DNA of 64,000 bases from Bacillota bacterium (lineage in GTDB: Bacteria; Bacillota; Bacilli; ZCTH02-B2). Below the pieces are notes generated by a model. That model was not told the origin of the DNA, did not search any database, and was given only the letters and a program-made list of their open reading frames with translations. Position 1 is the stretch's first letter, and each line of letters starts with the position of its first letter. Positions 1 through 7,116 of the stretch are shown in pieces. The stretch is from assembly GCA_017577895.1 (NCBI GenBank), contig PKQY01000004.1, forward strand, positions 1-64,000. Direction: 5' to 3'. The position numbers and the translations under genes are program-made.

Positions 1-1
1 G

Positions 2-550
2 GCCACGGCGCCGTTTTACTTGGCCAAAGAACGGGGTTGGAACTTGAAGGTGTTTGCCGGCGAAACGCGGCCGGTGTTGCAAGGCGCCCGCCTGACGGCG
101 TGGGAGCTGCAACAGGCGGGCATCGATGTGACGCTGATTTGCGACAACATGGCGGCGGCGGTCATGGCCAACGGATGGGTGCAGGCGGTCATCGTCGGCA
201 CTGACCGGGTGGCCGCCAACGGCGATGTGGCCAACAAGATCGGCACGTACGGCCTCGCCGTGCTGGCCAAGGCCCACGGCATTCCCTTTTATGTGGCCGC
301 GCCTTTGTCTTCCATCGACCTGAACACGGCCACGGGGAAAGAGATCCCCATCGAGGAGCGGCCGCCGGAAGAGGTGACCCACGGTTTTGGCCGCCGGACG
401 GCGCCGGAAGGGGTGCGCGTGTACAACCCGGCGTTTGATGTGACCCCTCATCACTTGGTCACAGCCATCATCACGGAGAAGGGAATTGTTTATCCCGACG
501 CCGACGGAAGCTACCGCCAAGGCTTGCGGCGGCTGTTTGAATCAGCATAA
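2..550 (+). CDS. mtnA: S-methyl-5-thioribose-1-phosphate isomerase, C-terminal part
   Basis: The gene enters from the left edge, and 182 C-terminal residues are visible. MtnA isomerises methylthioribose-1-phosphate to methylthioribulose-1-phosphate in the cytosolic methionine salvage pathway. The visible part carries the family signature ETRPLLQGARLTAWEL (here with V for the first L) and the block GTDRVAANGDVANKIGTYGL, which holds the catalytic Asp. The catalytic Cys expected further upstream lies outside the window. The C-terminal block FDVTPHHLVTAIITEKG is also typical, as opposed to the eIF2B subunits of the same fold. The gene converges on the OsmC gene and shares a bidirectional terminator with it. 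Confidence 0.93.
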   Translation, partial: ATAPFYLAKERGWNLKVFAGETRPVLQGARLTAWELQQAGIDVTLICDNMAAAVMANGWVQAVIVGTDRVAANGDVANKIGTYGLAVLAKAHGIPFYVAAPLSSIDLNTATGKEIPIEERPPEEVTHGFGRRTAPEGVRVYNPAFDVTPHHLVTAIITEKGIVYPDADGSYRQGLRRLFESA

Positions 551-560
551 AAAAGTGACA

Positions 561-603
561 AAAAAGGCCTTGCTGTCGGCGGTTCGTACAGCAAGGCCTT
601 TTT
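561..603. terminator. bidirectional intrinsic terminator between mtnA and the OsmC gene
   Basis: A 16-bp perfect stem (561-576 with 588-603) begins with five A and ends with five T around GGCCTTGCTGT, with an 11-nt loop. The symmetric A and T runs let it work for mtnA on the plus strand and for the minus-strand transport operon. Confidence 0.9.
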
Positions 604-640
604 CTTACGGGTCAAATCATGGCGGAACGTATAGGAAGTC

Positions 641-1066
641 TTATTCCTTTTCCGGCACTTCTGTCCCGTTCAAGACGAGCTTCGGGCGGATGGTGGCGTG
701 CAAAGAATGGGCCACCGAGCAATATTTGGACAGGCTCAAGTTGACGGCCCGCCAAGCATGATGAGGCGGGACGTCGCCGTCAATAGACACGGTCAATTGC
801 ACGTGCGTGATGGCCTTGGGCGGTTCTTCCTGCCGCCGGGCATCCGCCTCCAACACGACGGCATCGACCTGGTGCCGCATTTTTTCCAAAATCATGACGA
901 CATCGATGCCCATGCATCCGGTCAATCCGACCAGCACCAGTTCCAGCGGGGTAGGGGCGGCCCCGTCCCCCCCGGCCGAGGGGCTGGCGTCCATTGGGAC
1001 GCGATGGCCGGACGGGGTCAGCGCTTCAAATTGCCGTTTTCCTCGCCATTCCGTCCGTACATGCAT
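641..1066 (-). CDS. OsmC/YhfA-type protein
   Basis: A 141-residue protein of the OsmC/Ohr superfamily (thiol-dependent peroxide reduction in characterised members). It has two widely spaced Cys, in LTGCMGIDVVMILEKM and in SKYCSVAHSL, matching the YhfA-like branch. The start is placed at the ATG at 1066, not at an upstream ATG at 1081, because GGAGGG lies at the right distance before it and overlaps the end of the ATPase gene. Only 2 nt separate the upstream stop from this start, so it is probably the last gene of the amino-acid transporter transcript. A substrate cannot be assigned. Confidence 0.8.
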   Translation of the reverse strand: MHVRTEWRGKRQFEALTPSGHRVPMDASPSAGGDGAAPTPLELVLVGLTGCMGIDVVMILEKMRHQVDAVVLEADARRQEEPPKAITHVQLTVSIDGDVPPHHAWRAVNLSLSKYCSVAHSLHATIRPKLVLNGTEVPEKE

Positions 1067-1068
1067 GT

Positions 1069-1839
1069 TTATTCCCTCCATGGATGGTTTTCGGCGCCGT
1101 GGGACAACTGCCGCAAAAACTTGCGGGCCCGCTCCGATTGCGGCGCGGTGAAAAACTGCTCCGGATCGCTTTCTTCCACGATTTTTCCGTCGCTCATGAA
1201 GACGATCCGATCCGCTACGTCGCGGGCAAACCCCATTTCATGGGTGACGATGACCATCGTCATGCCTTCCGAGGCCAGGTGGCGGATGACTTCCAACACT
1301 TCGCCGACCAGCTCCGGATCCAACGCCGAGGTGGGCTCGTCAAACAGCATGATGTCCGGCTGCATGGCCAGCGCACGGGCGATGGCCACCCGTTGTTGCT
1401 GTCCGCCGGAAAGTCGGGACGGATATTCGTCCCGTTTGTCCAAGAGCCCCACTTTCTGCAACAGTTCTTCGGCGATGGCCACGGCCTCGGGTTTGGGGAG
1501 CCGTTTGACGATGAGGGGCGCTTCGATGATGTTTTCCAGAACCGTCTTGTGGGGAAACAAATTGAAGTTTTGGAACACCATCCCCATTTTTTTGCGGATT
1601 TCCGCCACCCGGCGTTTCCGTTCTTTGGGCGGCATGTCGGCAGAAATCGTGATGCCGTCGACGGTCAGGCGGCCGGCCGAAATCGTTTCCAGGCCGTTCA
1701 AACAGCGCAACAACGTGCTTTTGCCGGAACCGCTGGGGCCGACGATGACGACGATTTCTTGTTTGGCCACCCGCAAGTTGATGCCCTCCAAAACGATCTT
1801 GTCCCCGAACGATTTGCCCAGGTGTTCCGTCACAATCAA
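1069..1839 (-). CDS. polar amino-acid ABC transporter ATP-binding protein
   Basis: A 256-residue ATPase of the GlnQ/HisP/ArtP type that powers amino-acid uptake. Walker A GPSGSGKST is at residues 34-42, the signature LSGGQQQR at 143-150, and Walker B IMLFDE followed by PTSALD at 163-174. The H-loop is in VIVTHEMGFA. The Q-loop block MVFQNFNLFPHKTVLENI is typical of the PAAT family. It follows the permease and substrate-binding genes on the same strand, so the three form one importer. Specificity (for example cystine, glutamine or arginine) cannot be read from the ATPase. Confidence 0.93.
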   Translation of the reverse strand: MIVTEHLGKSFGDKIVLEGINLRVAKQEIVVIVGPSGSGKSTLLRCLNGLETISAGRLTVDGITISADMPPKERKRRVAEIRKKMGMVFQNFNLFPHKTVLENIIEAPLIVKRLPKPEAVAIAEELLQKVGLLDKRDEYPSRLSGGQQQRVAIARALAMQPDIMLFDEPTSALDPELVGEVLEVIRHLASEGMTMVIVTHEMGFARDVADRIVFMSDGKIVEESDPEQFFTAPQSERARKFLRQLSHGAENHPWRE

Positions 1840-1864
1840 TGCCTATCCCTGCCTCTGTGTTATC

Positions 1865-2509
1865 TTAGTATGCCCGTGACAATCGTTTCTCCAAGTAACC
1901 GAGGATGGCGGAAAACAGCGTACTCATCAGCCAGTACATCAGCGCGATGGCCAAATAAAACGGCATGATGACGTAATATTGGGCGATCAACAGTTGCGCC
2001 TGCCGGAGCAGCTCGGTGACGGCGATGACCGAGACTAAGGACGTTTCTTTCAGCATGCCGATAAACGTGTTACCCATGGGCGGAATGGCGACACGCGCCG
2101 CTTGCGGCAATACGATGCGGCGCATCGTCTGCCAAGGGGTCATGCCCAGTGCCAGGGCCGCTTCCGTCTGTCCTTTCGGAACAGACAAAATGGCGCCCCG
2201 GAACGTTTCCGACAAGTAGGCGCCGATGTTGATGCTGAGGGCAATAATGGCTGCCGGCAGCGGCTCCAGCCGGATGCCGAAGTCCACCAGACCGTAATAA
2301 ATGATAAAAATTTGCACCAGCAAGGGAGTGCCTCGAATGACCGAGACATATCCCTTTGCCAATGCTTGCAGCAGCCGGTTTCCTTTCAACCGGCACAAAG
2401 CGGCGATGAGGCCGATGACGAGGCCAAAGGCCATGGAGACAATGGTGATGAAGAGGGTGTACCAAGCTCCCTTGAGCAAAAACGGGAGATTTTCCAAGAC
2501 GAGTTGCAA
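1865..2509 (-). CDS. polar amino-acid ABC transporter permease
   Basis: An integral membrane permease of the HisM/GlnP family with about five membrane segments. The EAA loop that contacts the ATPase is visible (EAALALGMTPWQTMRRIVLPQA). The proposed start is a TTG at 2509 preceded by GGGAGG at 9 nt. This gives 214 residues, the usual family length, and removes an overlap with the upstream gene. A longer form from a GTG at 2554 would add a basic N-terminus overlapping the end of the substrate-binding gene. The RGTPLLVQIFIIYYGL block is characteristic of this family. Confidence 0.9.
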   Translation of the reverse strand: MQLVLENLPFLLKGAWYTLFITIVSMAFGLVIGLIAALCRLKGNRLLQALAKGYVSVIRGTPLLVQIFIIYYGLVDFGIRLEPLPAAIIALSINIGAYLSETFRGAILSVPKGQTEAALALGMTPWQTMRRIVLPQAARVAIPPMGNTFIGMLKETSLVSVIAVTELLRQAQLLIAQYYVIMPFYLAIALMYWLMSTLFSAILGYLEKRLSRAY

Positions 2510-2534
2510 CGTCGACAGCCTCCCTTGGCTGCGT

Positions 2535-3428
2535 TTACTCCTGCGGCGCTTCACCGAACCATTTTTTGAAAATGGCTTCGTAAGTGCCGTCTTCCTTCAT
2601 GGAAGCCAGGGCTTCGTTGATGGCTTGTTGCAGTTCCGGATTGCCTTTGCGCATGGCGATACCGGCGTAGTCCGACTTCACCGGCTCCCCGACCGCTTTG
2701 ATCTTGAAGCCGTTTTTCTCCACCAGCGGTTTGATGGCGTACATGTTGTTAATGGTGGCGTCGATCCGGCCGGCGTTGAGGTCCATGAGGGACGTGATGA
2801 CATCATTATACGTCTTAATTTCAAACGGGCCATATTCGGGCAATACTTTGGTCCGCAAATACGTTTCGTCGTTGGTGCCGAGCCCCACGCCAATCTTTTT
2901 GCCTTTAAAATCTTCCAAGGATTGAATATCGTCGCGGGAATCTTGTACGATGATCCGCACCGAGTTTTTAATGTACGGATCGGAAAAATCCATTTCGGCT
3001 TTCCGTTCCTCGGTGATGGCCATCTGGCTGATGACGACGTCAAATTTACCTTGTTTCAAACCGGCAATCATCCCGGACCATTCTTGCGGCACAAATTCCA
3101 CTTCTACGCCCAAGCGTTTGGCGATTTCTTTGGCAATGTCGGCGTCAAAGCCGTCCATTTCCTTGTTTTCGTTGAGAAAGTTGTACGGCGGATAGGTGCC
3201 CATGATGCCGACGGTGATTTTCCCGCGGGCTTTGATTTCGTCCAACAGATTGGATGATTCATTGGTGCCCGTGTCGTTTTGGGCCGATGGCTCCTCTTGG
3301 GTTTGTTTTGCCGGCGGCGCGCTTTCGCTTTGGTTGCTGCCGCAAGCGGCCAAGATCATGCCGAGGCTGAGGATGAATGTGAAGAGCGTCAACCATGTCT
3401 TGAAAGTACGTAATGCTTGATGTCGCAT
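2535..3428 (-). CDS. amino-acid ABC transporter substrate-binding lipoprotein
   Basis: An extracellular family 3 solute-binding protein of 297 residues. The N-terminus is a lipoprotein signal peptide with a lipobox ending LAAC, Cys at residue 29, so it should be anchored to the outer face of the membrane. A Gln/Glu-rich linker follows, then a PBPb domain (GKITVGIMGTYPPYNFLNE, GFDADIAKEIAKRLG, GVGLGTNDETYL). The start is the ATG at 3428 with AAGGAG 11 nt upstream; a GTG at 3440 overlaps that ribosome site. First gene of the importer operon, behind a good promoter. Confidence 0.92.
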   Translation of the reverse strand: MRHQALRTFKTWLTLFTFILSLGMILAACGSNQSESAPPAKQTQEEPSAQNDTGTNESSNLLDEIKARGKITVGIMGTYPPYNFLNENKEMDGFDADIAKEIAKRLGVEVEFVPQEWSGMIAGLKQGKFDVVISQMAITEERKAEMDFSDPYIKNSVRIIVQDSRDDIQSLEDFKGKKIGVGLGTNDETYLRTKVLPEYGPFEIKTYNDVITSLMDLNAGRIDATINNMYAIKPLVEKNGFKIKAVGEPVKSDYAGIAMRKGNPELQQAINEALASMKEDGTYEAIFKKWFGEAPQE

Positions 3429-3476
3429 GTCGGTTTCCACTCCTTAATCTATAATCATAGTTAATAGATATGCATT

Positions 3477-3506
3477 ATTATATTTTGTTTATTAGGAATG
3501 TGACAA
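3477..3506 (-). promoter_or_regulatory. sigma-A promoter of the amino-acid transporter operon
   Basis: On the minus strand: TTGTCA (3506-3501), an 18-nt spacer, then a perfect TATAAT (3482-3477). It lies about 50 nt before the start of the lipoprotein gene in an AT-rich stretch. Confidence 0.65.
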
Positions 3507-3561
3507 GGGCTCCGACTTTCCAAATGGTGAAAAAAATGGACTGGAAAAAAAATAAACATGC

Positions 3562-3590
3562 TTGACGAAAGTTGTCCGATTTGCTAATAT
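3562..3590 (+). promoter_or_regulatory. sigma-A promoter of tRNA-Leu
   Basis: TTGACG (3562-3567), a 17-nt spacer and TAATAT (3585-3590). Transcription would start about 35 nt before the tRNA. Confidence 0.65.
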
Positions 3591-3630
3591 GTCTCTTGTC
3601 GACAGCGATGATACAAGTTACCCTCAACGA

Positions 3631-3716
3631 GCCGAAGTGGCGGAATTGGCAGACGCGCACGACTCAAAATCGTGTGGTCTTTGACCATGTGGGTTCGACT
3701 CCCACCTTCGGCACCA
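3631..3716 (+). tRNA. tRNA-Leu (CAA anticodon)
   Basis: An 86-nt class II tRNA with encoded CCA. The acceptor stem GCCGAAG (3631-3637) pairs with CTTCGGC (3706-3712), followed by the discriminator A and CCA (3714-3716). The anticodon loop CTCAAAA (3663-3669) places the anticodon CAA at 3665-3667, reading UUG. A variable arm of the leucine type lies around GTGGTCTTTGACCAT, and the T-loop TTCGACT is present. It stands alone, not in an rRNA or tRNA cluster. Confidence 0.95.
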
Positions 3717-3900
3717 TTTTCACTCCTTCCACTTATTGCAAGGGGGATACATACTTTGTTTTTAACGCGGTTTCTCATTGCTCGTTCAATGAGGAGTCGC
3801 GTTTTTCATTTGTAACGGCTTTTGCCTGAAACGGTGTTTGGCTGACAGCAAAATTGAAGCGAATCATGGCGGATTTACGGGCTGGAGGGGGGGAGCGGCT

Positions 3901-4479
3901 TTGGGGGACCGGAAACGGGAGCAGCTGGAGATGTTGCGGCAATATTATTTGCATTGTACCCGCTGCCCGTTGCATCAAGGCCGGACGCAAATGGTGTTCG
4001 GTGTCGGCAATCCCGATTCGCCGCTGATGATTGTCGGCGAAGGGCCCGGAGAGCAGGAAGATTTGCAAGGGGAACCGTTTGTTGGAAGGGCTGGCCAGCT
4101 GTTGACAAAAATGTTGGCGGCGATTAACTTGCGGCGGGAAGACGTGTACATCACCAACATCGTCAAGTGCCGCCCGCCCAACAACCGAACGCCGTTTGAC
4201 GAGGAAATGGACGCGTGCATCCCGATTCTCCGTCAACAATTTGCGGTCATCCGCCCCCGGCTGCTGCTCACCCTCGGTGCGGCGGCGACTCGGGCCATCA
4301 TCGATCGCAACGCCAAAATTACGAAAATCCGCGGCCAGTGGTTTGAGCGCAACGGCGTGCGGATGATGGCCACGTATCATCCGGCCTATTTGTTGCGCAA
4401 TCCGGCGAAAAAAGTGGAAGCATGGGAAGATTTAAAAGCCGTCCGGGCAGCGTTGGACGCCTTGGAGAACGGCCGGTAA
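3901..4479 (+). CDS. family 4 uracil-DNA glycosylase
   Basis: An iron-sulfur uracil-DNA glycosylase that removes uracil (deaminated cytosine) from DNA and starts base excision repair. The four cluster ligands are C19, C22 (CTRC), C90 (NIVKCRPP) and C106. The active-site blocks GEGPGEQED and HPAYLLR are present. A purine-rich ribosome site (GGAGGGGGGGAG) lies just before a TTG at 3901, giving 192 residues; an in-frame TTG at 3838 is possible but has no ribosome site. The family is common in thermophiles. It abuts the convergent MBL-fold gene with one base between stops. Confidence 0.9.
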   Translation: MGDRKREQLEMLRQYYLHCTRCPLHQGRTQMVFGVGNPDSPLMIVGEGPGEQEDLQGEPFVGRAGQLLTKMLAAINLRREDVYITNIVKCRPPNNRTPFDEEMDACIPILRQQFAVIRPRLLLTLGAAATRAIIDRNAKITKIRGQWFERNGVRMMATYHPAYLLRNPAKKVEAWEDLKAVRAALDALENGR

Positions 4480-4480
4480 G

Positions 4481-5290
4481 TTATGCGGCTTTCAGTACCG
4501 AATGGATGATGTGCAAGGAATCCCATTCTCCGAATGAAAAGAAGATGATGGGATATTTTTTGGGGAAAAGCTGGCGTCGGATTTCTTCCGGCGTCATGCC
4601 TTTTTTGTGCATGCGCAAAATGTTTCCCTGCAAGTCCTCCAGATAGTCCAGTTTCCGTTGCAGCGCCGTCCGGCCGTCGGGCAAATAGCCGGCATGGCAG
4701 CAAAACACTTCTTGAAAATCGTAGGTCAGCACTTTTCGCAATGAAGCCATGATGTTGGGAATGCTTTCCTCGCGCAAGATGACTTTCGTTTTTTCATGAC
4801 AATACAAATCGCCGGTGAACAGTTGCCCCGTTTCCCGGTTCAAAAACGCCAAGTGATCGGCGCTGTGTCCCGGTGTTTCGATGACGTCCCAATTGGCCCG
4901 GCGGGACGTAAACGTTTGCCCGATGGGCTGGGCCTGAAACGGGCGCCGCTTCCCCCAAAATATTTTTCGGTACGCGGGATAATCGGCTTCTTTCTGGCAA
5001 TATGCAATGGTCATTTCGTTCATGTAAATCGGCACTTTTCGTGTCTCTTGCAAATAGGCGGCGCAACCGGTGTGGTCTTCGTGATAGTGGGTAATGACCA
5101 CCTGGTCGATGTCCTGTTGTTGAAAAAATGGGATGAATGCTTTTTCGAGCGATTGGGAACCGGTGTCGATGAGGACACCGTCGACGACGAAGCAATGGAC
5201 CGACAACGCGAAGCCGGGTACGCCAATGTTGGCAATGCCCATTTCGACTCCATGGATCGATTCCTGGCGGAACTGTTTTTTGATCCACAT
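4481..5290 (-). CDS. MBL-fold metallo-hydrolase
   Basis: A 269-residue metallo-beta-lactamase-fold hydrolase. The metal-binding motif is THYHEDHTG, followed by the His of GHSADH, the bridging Asp of FTGDLY and a late His in CCHAGYLPDG. The fold is of the glyoxalase II/RNase Z-like type, and the C-terminal helical extension is unassigned. The substrate cannot be inferred. The start is the ATG at 5290 with AAAGGA upstream; an ATG at 5308 has its purine run too close. The 5' untranslated region carries a tandem repeat (see 5331-5366). Confidence 0.82.
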   Translation of the reverse strand: MWIKKQFRQESIHGVEMGIANIGVPGFALSVHCFVVDGVLIDTGSQSLEKAFIPFFQQQDIDQVVITHYHEDHTGCAAYLQETRKVPIYMNEMTIAYCQKEADYPAYRKIFWGKRRPFQAQPIGQTFTSRRANWDVIETPGHSADHLAFLNRETGQLFTGDLYCHEKTKVILREESIPNIMASLRKVLTYDFQEVFCCHAGYLPDGRTALQRKLDYLEDLQGNILRMHKKGMTPEEIRRQLFPKKYPIIFFSFGEWDSLHIIHSVLKAA

Positions 5291-5330
5291 CGTTCCTTTC
5301 CCCCACATCCTACCCGTTTATGATTTGGAT

Positions 5331-5366
5331 ACACGTCTTTCATTTTTTACACGTCTTTCATTTTTT
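5331..5366. repeat. two exact tandem copies of an 18-nt unit
   Basis: The unit ACACGTCTTTCATTTTTT occurs at 5331-5348 and again at 5349-5366. On the minus strand it lies in the untranslated leader between the promoter and start codon of the MBL-fold hydrolase. Most likely a slippage duplication. Confidence 0.9.
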
Positions 5367-5372
5367 GGCTAT

Positions 5373-5401
5373 ATTTTATTTTCTATTTATTAATCTGACA
5401 A
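5373..5401 (-). promoter_or_regulatory. sigma-A promoter of the MBL-fold hydrolase
   Basis: On the minus strand: TTGTCA (5401-5396), a 17-nt spacer and TAAAAT (5378-5373). Confidence 0.6.
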
Positions 5402-5416
5402 GTTTGGAAAATGATG

Positions 5417-5457
5417 ACACCCGTCGTCATGCATGACATGCGACGGGCGTTTTTTTA
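5417..5457. terminator. hairpin between pepV and the MBL-fold gene
   Basis: Arms 5417-5426 and 5441-5450 (core CCCGTCG/CGACGGG, one mismatch) are followed by a T run to about 5457 on the plus strand. The flanking genes are both on the minus strand, where the tail is only TCATCATTTT. It probably ends pepV transcripts, but the orientation is not ideal. Confidence 0.5.
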
Positions 5458-5495
5458 GACGGGCGTTTTTATTTGGAAAAATTGTTGGTTTGCGC

Positions 5496-6920
5496 TTACC
5501 GAGCGAGTTCATAAATGGCATGGGCGTATATGGCAGTCGCTTTCAGCAAGTCGTCCACGTGAATGTATTCATTGACTTGGTGGGCGGTCTCTTCCCGCCC
5601 CGGGAAAAGCGGGCCAAAGGCGACACCGGCTTTCAGCGTGCGGGCGTACGTGCCGCCGCCGATGGACATGGGCGTGCTGTCCAGTCCGGTGTGCTCTTCG
5701 TAGATCCGCCGCAACGTTTTGACTAAAAAGTGATCCGTGTCCACGTGATGCGGTTCTTTGTTGGTGTACGAGGCGATATCCAGTCCCCAACGGGCCGCGT
5801 TGATGCGCAGTTTGTCCAACGTTTCGGCAAACGGTGTGGTTACCGGATAACGGATGGTCAACCCCAGTTGCCCTTCCGGTGCGCCGTCCTCGTGGTGGTA
5901 GTCCATTCGCCCGAGATTGACGGTCAGCGGCCCCGTGATCTCGTCCGAGTAGGCAATGCCGAGACTGGCGCCGTGAAAGTCGCCGTAAAACCCTTGGACC
6001 AGCGCTTCCAGGAAACCTTTGTCAGCCGCGCGGAACGGTTCGTTCCGCAAGAAATGGGCCAACATCAGCCCGGCGTTGACGCCTTTTTCCGGTTCCATGC
6101 CGTGGGCCGCTTTGCCGAAACACGTGATGGTCAACCGCCGGCCTGCTTGTGCCAGTTTGCCCCGGCCGGGACGGACGACGTCCATTTCAAACCGCTTTTT
6201 TAACCGGTCCAGTGGTTCCGCATCCCCGGTGATGACGGCCGTCGCTTCTGCCGGCACCATGTTCAGGCGCAGGCCGGCTTCGAAGGACAGCAGTTGCAAG
6301 GGAGATGAAGCATTTTCCGGTTCGGGAGCGGGCCGATACGCCATGTGCACGTCGAGAATGCCCTTTTCCGCGGAAATCATCGGAAACACCGCATCGGGCG
6401 CAAAGCCGAACGTCGGCATTTCTTCTTCCGCAAAATACCGTTCCATACACTTCCAGCCGCTTTCTTCATCTCCGCCCAAGATCAACCGAACGCGGCGGGA
6501 TAAAGGCAAATCCAGCTCTTTGATGATTTTGAGCGCGTACAGTGCGGCGATGGTCGGCCCTTTGTCGTCTAGCGCGCCCCGGGCGTACAGTTTGCCGTGC
6601 CGGATGGTCGGTTGAAAGGGCGGGGTCGTCCAGCCTTCTCCCGGCGGCACCACGTCCACGTGACAAAGGACGCCCACCAGCTCTTCGCCTTGTCCCATCT
6701 CGGCGTGGGCGGCATAGCCGTCCAGCTCGCGAATGGTCAACCCCATTTTTTTACATTCGTTCAACACAAATTGCATCGCCTGTTGAATGCCGGGACCGAA
6801 AGGGGCGCCCGGAGCAGCATGGGTTTCGTCCTTGACGCTGGGGATGGCGAGAAACCGCATGGCGGTTTGCAACAGCTCGTCTTTCCGTTTTTCCACTTCC
6901 TGTTCCCATTGGATGGACAC
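5496..6920 (-). CDS. pepV: dipeptidase PepV (M20 family)
   Basis: A 474-residue cytosolic metallo-dipeptidase that releases free amino acids from dipeptides. M20 zinc ligands are seen in LCHVDVVPPGEGW (His), RGALDDKGP (Asp), GGDEESGWK (Glu-Glu) and FAPDA (Asp). The C-terminal block MSIGGGTYARTL is a PepV hallmark. The length fits the family (about 465-470). The start is a GTG at 6920, correctly spaced after GAGGTG; an in-frame GTG at 6929 overlaps that ribosome site. Confidence 0.93.
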   Translation of the reverse strand: MSIQWEQEVEKRKDELLQTAMRFLAIPSVKDETHAAPGAPFGPGIQQAMQFVLNECKKMGLTIRELDGYAAHAEMGQGEELVGVLCHVDVVPPGEGWTTPPFQPTIRHGKLYARGALDDKGPTIAALYALKIIKELDLPLSRRVRLILGGDEESGWKCMERYFAEEEMPTFGFAPDAVFPMISAEKGILDVHMAYRPAPEPENASSPLQLLSFEAGLRLNMVPAEATAVITGDAEPLDRLKKRFEMDVVRPGRGKLAQAGRRLTITCFGKAAHGMEPEKGVNAGLMLAHFLRNEPFRAADKGFLEALVQGFYGDFHGASLGIAYSDEITGPLTVNLGRMDYHHEDGAPEGQLGLTIRYPVTTPFAETLDKLRINAARWGLDIASYTNKEPHHVDTDHFLVKTLRRIYEEHTGLDSTPMSIGGGTYARTLKAGVAFGPLFPGREETAHQVNEYIHVDDLLKATAIYAHAIYELAR

Positions 6921-6969
6921 GGCACTCACCTCAATTCACACTTTTGTCAAATCTACCGCTGTTTGCCCT

Positions 6970-6996
6970 ATTATACCAAAAGACGAAAATCGTCAA
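6970..6996 (-). promoter_or_regulatory. promoter of pepV
   Basis: On the minus strand: TTGACG (6996-6991), a short 15-nt spacer, and TATAAT (6975-6970) with an extended TGG just upstream, which may compensate for the short spacing. Confidence 0.5.
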
Positions 6997-7058
6997 GTAA
7001 TGGGCCGCCAAGGAACACCCAACCATCTCGCGGGTTTCTAGGATTGGCTGTCCGATCG

Positions 7059-7067
7059 TGGTATACT
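7059..7067 (+). promoter_or_regulatory. extended -10 promoter of the COG3044 ATPase gene
   Basis: TGG followed by TATACT (7062-7067) forms an extended -10 element about 50 nt before the start codon. No good -35 is visible. Confidence 0.35.
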
Positions 7068-7116
7068 CGTGGCAAAGTGGATTGCAAACTGGGTTGTGGA
7101 AGGAAGCGCGGAGAAG

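Noticed and set aside
5331..5366. A CRISPR-like repeat
   Set aside because: Only two adjacent copies without spacers and no cas genes; a simple tandem duplication.
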